Of a DNA stretch of 64,000 nt, positions 55,746-64,000 are shown in pieces (the stretch's first letter is position 1; every line of letters begins with the position of its first letter). The notes below the pieces were generated by a model that ran no database searches, was not told where the DNA came from, and worked only from the letters and a program-made list of their open reading frames with translations. The stretch lies in contig CM055100.1 in assembly GCA_029204225.1 (NCBI GenBank), positions 10,328,501 through 10,392,500 on the forward strand. Reading direction: 5' to 3'. The translations under genes and the position numbers were made by a program. Source of the DNA: Diphasiastrum complanatum. Taxonomy: Eukaryota; Streptophyta; Lycopodiopsida; Lycopodiales; Lycopodiaceae.

Positions 55746-58700
55746 TGGACAATAGCTTTTGACATTTTGAATAAGGAATCTGGGTATAAAAATAACTCAG
55801 CATTCACCAGGTGAATCAGAAAGCACCAACTTAAAATTGCTCATATTGATAATAGCTGAAGAACCATTGAATCAAAAAGGTTCTACACAGTTACGATATA
55901 TTTATGAAAACTAAACTAGCTAAATGAAACAGAAATACACGCCCAAACTAAAATTTATGTCCTCGATTTGGTCCAGGTTACAACCACCACATCCAGTCAG
56001 AAAGTTTCAAAACTAGTCACATAACTTAAGATTCTCTACTCCCCAGGTGCTCCTGATTCACATTTCGCTTAAACTTCAGAGACTGATCCAGTAATCCCAG
56101 ATGCTTTGGTCATTCATTTCCAGGAACTTTGCTCCATCTAAGATTATGGAAGATTCAGATTACCCAGGCCAGAGCAGAAAAGGAACAATGGTTTTGTTTG
56201 AACAGCATGTGCATGTAGTGGAGCAGGGAAGCATCGCCCTTAGCTAGTGAAATAGAGGCACAAGACAAGTGGTGGAAGGTAGAAGCTGATTGGAAGAAAA
56301 ATGAAGATACTATTACAAGTAGCATCAGAGTAAACAATGAGATAACAATGGAGCAACAGATACATAGTTGAGATGCGTGAGTGTTTAATGGCTTCAGTTG
56401 GTCAAAAAACACCATATCCAATCCAGGGATACTGTCGCAAACATTTTTTCTTGATTAATCATTTATTTTAAATTCAAGGATCGGGTAGTGTAGTTTACCC
56501 AAATATGTTTAAGTACGAATGCATGGACAGTCCCAACCCTTGATTGTGAAGAATCGGGTACCACTCAGAAAATTTAAAATCTCAAGAAAGTACCACAGTC
56601 CAAAACACTTCCCTCATATAAGCTAACATCACCTCGAATATGGAGAACACCTGATACATAATACTTACTTGTTCGACTGATAGCAGTAAAAATACCTACC
56701 TGATAGTTCAACCAATGCCTATACCAAACTCCAAATGTTTGTAGAAATGTTTCCCGCCTTTTCAGAATCAAGCCTTTTAGAATCAGAAGAATCGGCCTCC
56801 TGGATGGTTCAAAATCGTTCCCTCCCAGAAAGCATCGCAAAATCGGATTCATGCTTTTTAACAGATCAGAGATCTCACTTTTTATATTAGTTACAGGAAA
56901 ACCAATTATAGATATATCAGCTAGGTCAAAGTCCCTATCAAGTTTACAGTCAATTTCAGTCATTTGAAATGAGACATAATGATATTCAGGATGATAAAAG
57001 ATCAATTTCTTATGAATTGGCCTGAACCAGAAATCCAATTCGAGCCAGAAGAACCAGTTTGAAATACAATCATGGTTCAATCTCAGGAGAGTGGCAGCTG
57101 GAAGACACCCAAATTCTTTTTTCTCATTGATAACGCAATGCCAAGAAACAAACTATTCTTTCTAATTGGTCATCCAAGTTGCATCCAATGTCAACATATC
57201 AATTCAATTGGGTAACAACAGCATAAAAATTGTGGAAATTTTGGGCCCAAATAAATATTTTTTGCCTAATAGCACTGTTGGTTACAGTGAACAAATATGA
57301 CAAAAGAACTTCATCTGCCTATGCTAGCCTACTGTGGAGCAAGTTCCTACGAATCCAAGATGTTTTCTCTGTCCAAGATATCTGATAGTCCAGATTATTG
57401 GTAATAAACAAAATGACCTTCACAGTCCATGAAGTGAGACGCTAATCAGATCACCAGAAAAGTGCGAAACACTTGTCTACATGAAAACATATATTCTCTA
57501 TGGGGTCGTTCTTGAAGAGACACGATGGCAGGGAGTTGTATCCCTTAGTTGTTAAGTTCTTGGCCACTTACATATCCTTCTGAATGCTCATTGTAATTCC
57601 ACATTAACTTAGTCGAACTAGATTCACAGTTATCAGGAATTGTGAGTGCTTAAGAAAATTATTTTAATGGACCAGGATGGACAGAAAGTGAGGCCAACAC
57701 GGAATGTGGGAGCTGAGAGATAAACCCCTCATTTACTCGAAAATTGTGCACCAGAAAAAATTCAGGCTTCTGAATACTGCACAGAGAACTTAATTTCATG
57801 TACGTTAGTGGTCTAGTAGGCGTAACATTAGCAAGAAAGGGAATCAGAGTTTTAACAGGCCTCTTCTTTTTGATAGAACTTTCACATGCACTAGCCTGAA
57901 AAATGCCTCCACTGGCTGAATATCAAGTGCCAGAAAATATTAAATCCTGCTTGCAAGAACTTGTTAGGTGGTTGCTTCAGGCTTAGCTTAGCCATAAGTT
58001 TGTCCTATCATAATGGTCTAGTAGTTCACAGGGTCATTTGTGTGTCCCTTTCTAGGAGGGAGAGGCTTTGGGATCACTTGTTGGGATAATTTTATTTCAA
58101 AGCATGATTAAACACATCCGTAATATATGGTGATCGTGTTTTTCACTGTTTGGGGTATTTTCATGTGTAAACTTTCAATATCTGAAAATTTAGGAGTTCT
58201 AAAAATGGTCATAACAAGATCTAGCGCTAATTTGCCCTACCATCGACTTTTCTCTTTGCAACTATACAGTCACTAGTGCACATTTAAACCGACCTTGCCA
58301 ATGCTTGGGGCCTCTGTTCACTCATCTTGAGAGGTTTCTCTGAGTTCTTCCCATTTGTCAATTGAACCAAGTCTAGGTTCTGATTCTTTATCAAGTGTTG
58401 TTAGGCTGATTCCAGTTGCTAAGTGCCCGATGCACTCAAAGTCTTCATGAGAAATGAATGTGGCTATTAGTGGTGGATGATATTTTCAAAAAGACTATAA
58501 CTTTGTGTAATTCATAATTTTTCATGATGTTGACTATAACGATCGCCAAGTGAAGATATTCAAGAATCCTCTCACATGCAAACCCAAAGGACACCTGTGG
58601 AGGATAACCCACCCAAACAACATGAAGAGGCTAGTCAATACCCTAACATTATAGCAGTCATACACCATACAAGTGCTCCTATGTCCAATTATAAGTCTGG
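55746..58700. other. No gene recognised (probable PIP5K intron)
   Basis: I searched both strands for the upstream kinase exons and did not find them. The 168-aa minus frame at 57080-56574 and the 88-aa frame at 56421-56155 lack motifs and splice sites that would fit. Noncoding sequence at this resolution. Confidence 0.4.
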
Positions 58701-58838
58701 GCCCTTATATGATTATTAATTACTTGTAACGACCATGTTCGGAATGACGTAGCATAACTAATAACCACTAACAACTGGAGTGACCGGATCCACGTCAGGA
58801 ATTATTCCGATTCCCTTATACAAGACATCGACGTAACA
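58701..58838 (-). repeat. LTR edge of a minus-strand chromovirus
   Basis: The right edge GTAACA at 58838 is followed by TTCTTCCCCCCTT, the complement of a polypurine tract. The minus strand runs TGTTACGTCGATG and has TTGTATAAGGG as a possible TATA. The left end was not determined, so the stated start is arbitrary. Confidence 0.45.
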
Positions 58839-58849
58839 TTCTTCCCCCC

Positions 58850-59510
58850 TTGAACCACTTCTATCTCTGGAAGCGAAAAACAGGGAAGTTTTTCTTTAGG
58901 CTTTCGACCCACTCCCATTAATTATCATCCTCAGTTTGTCCCTTCCACCTAATCAAACACTCAGAGATAGAATGATTTCTCAATTGTTTATTTCTGGTTC
59001 TGAGTACCTTTTCATGTTCCAAATGAACACTAAGCAATAAGTCTTCCAAATGGGTAACATCCTCCTTTGAACCAACTACGTCACCTTCATGTAAACATAA
59101 TTTTAACCGGCTTCCATGAAACATTGGGTGAGCAGTAGTTTTGTCCTGAAGATCTAGTTCGTAAGCTAAAGAACCAATTTTCTTTATAATCCAAAACGGT
59201 CCACAATATCGGGTAGACAATTTATAATCCTTCCCCGTATGCATAGTCTTGAGATCTTTAGGTATTCTAAGATATATCCAATCATCAATCTAAAATCTCT
59301 GGAGACCTCTTAAGATCGGCATAGTGCTTAGCTCTATTCTGAGCACTCCGAATACAATCATGGGCCACTTGTAACATTTCATGCATATCATGCAAAAAAT
59401 CCACAATATTTTGGATCTTAATAGACTTCGTCTCCACATTTATCAAAGATCTAGGTTGAAAATCATACATCAGCAAATACAACAAATGTTTTAAAAAAGA
59501 AATCAAAAAG
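58850..59510 (-). pseudogene. Chromovirus integrase C-terminus with chromodomain
   Basis: On the minus strand 59506-59285 reads HDMHEMLQVAHDCIRSAQNR and AKHYADLKRS. From 59244 it reads KLSTRYCGPFWIIKKIGSLA, YELDLQDKTTAHPMFHGSRL and HEKVLRTRNKQLRNHSISEC, then L-I-R-W-K-G-Q. One stop later comes W-E-W-V-E. This is the GPF/Y module of gypsy integrase followed by the chromodomain (L-I-x-W-K-G, then W-E), the hallmark of chromoviruses. The upstream part (RT, RNase H, integrase core) is missing; copia leader sequence starts near 59516. Confidence 0.8.
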
Positions 59511-59515
59511 ATATG

Positions 59516-60002
59516 GAACCTCTCAATTCTCTTCTAGCACTTATCACTAGCAAATCAATATATAGAATGAAGAAACCTTGATCAACCTATGATCTACCAA
59601 TAATCTAATGAATCTTGCCACTTTCTAAGATTGAAACACACTCTATTGAATTCCAACAACCTCACAAAATAGAGATCCAATAAAAATGGAGTTTTGAAAA
59701 ATCACAAAAAATTGAATATTTCAAATTCTACATGCAATTGCCTAAAACTTGATATAGAATCTTGTAGCCTCCAATGAAGCCTTCCTAATGCATAAAAAAT
59801 CGGCCGATTCCAATAAACCAAGTGTGAAATCGGAATTCCTCAAGTTCATAAATCTAAATTGAGTTTTGACCTACAAAAAATCAATTCTACATATGCAAAA
59901 TTCTCGATTTTTGAGTAGAAACTCTTCTAGCATGCTCTAGAGATAGTAGCTCCTCCAAATCCTTGATAAATATGACTGATCCTTTCATAACCTACAACAC
60001 AA
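59516..60002 (-). other. Leader of a minus-strand copia
   Basis: Noncoding sequence between the chromovirus fragment and a minus-strand PBS, so presumably the leader of the copia whose LTR is 60015-60664. Its coding part is lost. Confidence 0.45.
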
Positions 60003-60014
60003 GCTCTAATACCA
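60003..60014 (-). promoter_or_regulatory. Primer-binding site, minus strand
   Basis: Plus GCTCTAATACCA, i.e. minus TGGTATTAGAGC, abutting the LTR. Confidence 0.8.
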
Positions 60015-60664
60015 TGTGAAGATTTTGTCAATCATTAAGATCCAAAATCATCTCTTGATCTTTGGTTGAAAGAATATCATAATTTACACCATTTACAATG
60101 TAGAAAATCAACATCTACTTAATGAAAGAGATGCAAACTCAATAAGATATTGATCAAACATCAAACTTAAGATAATATCAAGTTGTTTTCCATACAAAAA
60201 TAGTAAGCTACTATATTTTACACTTGTGGATCCGAATATAACAAAATATGAGCATTCTACACACAAGATTGCAAGATATCATCAAGATAGTGCACCAATG
60301 GATAGATCAACCCAAGAGAACTCATGTATAAGCATGAAATGAGATGAGAGAGAGAATAATCCTTTCCCCCCATGAGTTTACATCCTTTTATAACAGATCC
60401 ATGCATCATTAATGAGCTTGGTTTCCCTCCATAACAAAAATCCTATCATTAATGTGGACTAGATTCAATGTCTCCAACATTCAAATTTGAATCTACTTAA
60501 CTCGACCTCCTACTATTTCCCTAACATCTAAAAGTGGTAATTCAAATGCTTTTAGAATAATATAACTTTGAAAAGTCAAACTCTAAGTCTAATATGAAAA
60601 TTGGCCTCAATTGTCAAATAAACAAATATGTCCCAAATAGCAAACTAGTTGACAAATTCTCACA
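60015..60664 (-). repeat. 5' LTR of a minus-strand copia
   Basis: 650 bp, TGTGAAGATTTTG to AATTCTCACA. Homologous along its length to 31477-32103 (shared CCTTTTATAACAG, ATTCAAATTTGAATCTACT, ACTTTGAAAAGTCAAACTC). Confidence 0.85.
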
Positions 60665-61210
60665 TGAATCAATAAAAATGTCAACAGATTTTGAGCCATA
60701 TTTATAATCGTATGGAAGTATAATTTCATGTAACTATAATCAGTCCTTCAGAAGAAAATTCCACATTGGAAGGAGTTATATGGATCTCAATCCAATTGTC
60801 TCGTATTTAAGGAATTTCTAAAAAGTAGAGGTCCAAATAAAATAGAAATAGATTTAAGGGTCTCTAGATTTTGTAAATAATGAGATACCATTTGGGATCC
60901 GGATCTATATAACATAATTTCCCAAAATAACCTAAACCAAATAACCAATGGATTCCTCTGTTAGTATCACCATTACAGTAACCACTAGCCATCGGTCTAG
61001 AGATCACTCTCACACAAGAAAATCTCTTTGGAATCACTAATGTTCCATACCACCACACAACTACATATGTAGGCATTTTGCCACGTGAAGCTTCTACGCG
61101 AACCCGTGATTTACCCAAAATTTTGCTCCTTTTTTTTGTGTGGCTCATTCACACATGGCACATCTACACCAAAAAACTTTCGTGCAACCCTGCCGGTCAA
61201 TAATGAGTGG
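60665..61210. other. Unassigned; may be leader of the next minus-strand copia
   Basis: No coding motif. A PBS faces left at 61211-61220, so part of this should be leader sequence. Confidence 0.4.
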
Positions 61211-61720
61211 ACTGATACCATGCTGAATTCACACGTGTGGGACGCCCTACACATGTATTTTTGATCTCCTAAGCACAGTAACACCATAAAGATCAGACTA
61301 GCATTGGTTGTCAATAGGAAAGCTGATCATACAAGCAAGATCTGTCAACAAAACATAAGACAAAGCATCATAAATGCCTCTACTCGACTAGAGAGAGAAA
61401 ATAGCAAGTACAAAACTCGTGGAGAGAGAGAGGGCACAAAGAGCTTGTCTCCAAATTTGCGTTACGCACAAATTTTATCATATTCTTAATGAGAGTACAT
61501 CACATATATATAGATCCATGGACTCTTCTCCTACTTTGAGTTGAATTGGAGTTGTGGATCCACCTCTCAAGCTATCTAGACTTATCCAAGCCACCTCACT
61601 ATGTCTAATTGTGCCACATAGTCTTTTCATGCATTAATTGTGGCATGTAAAGTACAAATGGTAATTCCTATGGTAGCTCGAGTTTCTACTTCTAGATACC
61701 TTGAATATTTAATTCTAAGA
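61211..61720 (-). repeat. PBS and 5' LTR of a minus-strand copia, truncated
   Basis: ACTGATACCA (minus TGGTATCAGT) abuts TGCTGAATTCACACGTGTGG at 61221. The LTR beginning matches the reverse complement of the end of the LTR 5750-6573 (CACACGTGTG, then GATCTCCTAA, then AAGATCAGACTAG). It carries GAGAGAGAG runs. The right end near 61720 is cut, next to a copia pol fragment. Confidence 0.65.
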
Positions 61721-61730
61721 TGGGTCTTTA

Positions 61731-63480
61731 CTAAGCCAAAAGCAATTTGTGCACACAATAGCTCAAATTGGGTCTAGTGATAGTAAGCCAAATTAAAGAG
61801 CCTATAAGACTCCTATAAAGTGTGATGTCCTCGAAGGATCTTTCATCACTTTTAATAGGATCTTTCACATGTTGCTCCATGGGAGTATCTATGCCTTTAC
61901 AACTTTGCATATTGAATTTTCTCAACATAGAAAAGACATATCTAGATTGACAAATAAAAGCATACTCTTCATGCAAATCAATCTCAAAGCCCAAAATGTA
62001 ATGGATCTCTCCTAGATCTTGCATTTTAAATTCTTTTCCTAATGCATCTTTGGCTTCTTGAATTAGCATCAAACAACTTCCACTAAGAATAATGTCATCT
62101 ACATAGATTAGGAGAATGACAATATTACTACCATCAAATTTTAAGTACATAGAAGGATCATAGTCACTAAGCACAAATCCTAATGAAAGTAGAAAGTTGT
62201 TGAGTCTTGAATACCATGATCTAGGTGCTTGCTTTAAGCCATAAAGACTTCTAAATAGCAAACACACCTTAGATTTATTCTTGATAAATCCTTGAGGCTG
62301 TTCCATGTATATCTCCTCCTCAAGATAGCCATTCAAAAAAGCATTGGAGACATCAAGTTGAAATAGTTTCCACTTAAAAAATAAGGCAAGAGAGATTATG
62401 ATTCTTATTGTCACCATCTTTGCTACAAGAGCAAAGGTTTCTTCATAGTCAAGGCCATATATTTGTGCAAAGCCTTTAGCACATAATCTTGCCTTGTACT
62501 TGTTGATGGAGCCATCATGATTGTACTTGATCTTGAACACCCACTTGCATCCAATGATATGCATGTAAGCTGGTGGATTCACTAGCTCCCATGTGTGTTG
62601 GTGATCAAGGCATCATATTCAATCTTCATGGCCTCATACCACTCCTTGGTATTGAGGGCTTCTTGAACATCTTTGGGCTCCTCATGAGAAACAAAATAAG
62701 CATAAGTGGAATCAAGATCCACTTGTTTTCCTTTGTCATCATAAGTGAGCCTCTTGTGCTCGGATCTCTCCCTCATGGATCTTCTAGGAGTGAAAATCCG
62801 AGGACTTCCATCTTCAAATCTTGACTACTCCATATGTTGATTGTCTTCAATAACAATAGGTGATAGATTTTGAGGTTGCTTGATCTCGGCCCCTCCAAGA
62901 TTGGACTTTTCTTCTTCATGAAAAACTACATCTCTACTATGAATTACTTTAGAGGTAGAGAGCATGTAGATTCGATAGGCTTTCTTGTTGGATGAATATC
63001 CAACCATTACTCCTTTGCTTGCACAAGGATCATCCTTCTTTCTCGTTCCCAAGGGAATATGGACAAAGCATATGCATCCAAATGTGTTCAACCTTAGGTT
63101 TCTTCAAATAGAGTGCTTCATATGGTGACTTTCCTCCAAGTGCAACATGAGGGAGTCTATTGCAAAGATAGTTTGAACAATTGATAGCCTCACCCCAAAA
63201 GTCTTTTGGCAAAGATGCCTCAATTCTGATGGTTTTGGCACATTCACATAGTGTTCTATTTTTTCTTTCAGCCACCCCATTTTGAGATGGTGTATATGCA
63301 CAAGAAAACTCCCTTTTAATGCCTTCAAGCTCACAATAATCATGAAATTTATTGGAAGTGTACTCACCACCTCCATCACTTCTAAGAATCTTGATTTTGT
63401 AAGAAAATTGCTTTTCAACTAGAGCTTTGAACTTTAGGAAATAGTCAAACACCATAGATTTTGAAGCTAGTCTTTGATAT
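61731..63480 (-). pseudogene. Copia integrase and RT, minus strand
   Basis: On the minus strand the integrase core starts near 63480 (LKFKALVEKQFSYKIKIL, RSDGGGEYTS, NGVAERKNRTL: second Asp and Glu present). Its tail follows in the next frame (CFVHIPLGTRKKDDP, ASKGVMVGYSSNKKAYRIYM, HSRDVVFHEEEKSNL). After a linker (62776-62582) an uninterrupted 283-codon RT frame (62582-61731) has [54 protein letters not shown] and the catalytic LLIYVDDIILSG. It ends in ITRPNLSYCVHKLLLA; RNase H is missing. There are two or three frameshifts in total. This is among the better preserved relics here and close to the lineage of the 5750 element. Confidence 0.88.
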
Positions 63481-64000
63481 CATAATTTCAATGCATCATT
63501 GCTTCTTGAGAGCCACTTTGCATCTGCTACCACTCATTTTCTCACATTTGATCATTTTATAGCTCAATTTTGACATTCAGGTTTCTGTGTTTGTTAGCAC
63601 CATATCCCTTATGAGCACAGTCTATTTTCGAGGTCTTTTGGGCTTTTCATTGTTTGAGTTTACTTTCATCACATTTTCCATAAATGACGTGCACAGGAGC
63701 TACTATTTGGTATGAGGTTCACTCATTGAGACTGAGGAGAGTCGATTGAGTAGCTTGGGTGCAAAGAAGTGATGGTACACCTATTGTGGCTAGGGGTATT
63801 TTTTCCGCTCACCTGGCTCAAGGTCCACGTGTTCAACTCCATCAAAGTTGATGGTTGGTCAGTTTGGATTTTAGCTTGCACACAAGTTTTAGGCAGGTTA
63901 CCCTTAGATGATGCTACGCTAGCTGGGCCATTTGTCACACCCACCACTCTAATGATATTTCTTGTAGAGTTGAGCACATACAACATGAGGTAGGTAGACA
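63481..64000. other. Unassigned sequence at the window edge
   Basis: No coding sequence recognised on either strand. The copia integrase reading stops sharply near 63480, so this is probably the sequence it joined. Confidence 0.4.
63787..63840 (+). repeat. Possible tRNA-derived SINE head (A and B boxes)
   Basis: TGGCTAGGGGT at 63787-63797 resembles a Pol III A box, and GTGTTCAACTCC at 63829-63840 a B box, 32 bp apart as in tRNA genes. The rest does not fold as a complete tRNA by eye, so a SINE head or pseudo-tRNA is more likely than a real tRNA. Confidence 0.3.

Noticed and set aside
56574-57080. 168-aa minus ORF as an upstream PIP5K exon
   Set aside because: It has none of the kinase motifs expected before VRFIVMGN and no suitable splice phase; probably chance or an unknown repeat.

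Overview
This window looks like nuclear DNA from a land plant with a large, repeat-choked genome. The evidence is plant-type Ty1/copia and Ty3/gypsy elements (including a chromodomain integrase), CACTA-type TNP2 and DUF4216-like pieces, long CT/GA microsatellites, and a split plant-style phosphatidylinositol-phosphate kinase gene with multi-kilobase introns. A reverse transcriptase ORF that looks Penelope-like would fit a non-angiosperm plant (conifer, fern, lycophyte), but I cannot name the species. There are no bacterial-style operons, rRNA genes or CRISPR arrays.

Layout. 0.2-5.2 kb: decayed copia gag (minus), a decayed gypsy pol (plus) and an unrecognised degenerate ORF. 5.4-11.4 kb: an old copia (plus) split by a younger, internally deleted copia (5750-9853) with a 5-bp target duplication. 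11.4-12.7 kb: another copia piece. 13.2-20.2 kb: an LTR of a minus-strand copia into which a complete, very young copia (13672-20102, 1317-aa Gag-Pol, 655-bp LTRs with about three differences) has inserted. 20.3-25.1 kb: minus-strand copia/gypsy pieces, a TRIM-like mini-element, microsatellites and a minus copia gag with its 1-kb LTR. 25.1-27.1 kb: Penelope-like reverse transcriptase. 28.2-29.4 kb: a candidate host gene for a small secreted protein, with TATA box, 423-bp CT tract as leader, signal peptide, and an intron opening with a second CT tract. 29.6-33.5 kb: nested minus-strand copias. 33.8-41.5 kb: a rearranged block in which CACTA pieces, a SET-like exon and two inverted halves of a copia element are interleaved; one inversion inside a copia inserted in a CACTA/host locus would explain most of it. 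43.2-43.4 kb: possible TATA box and leader exon. 44.8-55.5 kb: the last four coding exons of a PIP5K-like lipid kinase on the minus strand, with introns of about 3.4 and 6.4 kb filled with gypsy remnants. 58.5-63.5 kb: chromovirus and copia remnants on the minus strand, then unassigned sequence with a possible tRNA-derived SINE head.

Only two candidate host genes have readable exon structure (the PIP5K-like gene and the small secreted protein). Almost everything else is transposable-element sequence at different stages of decay; the 13.7-20.1 kb copia is the one element that could still be mobile.
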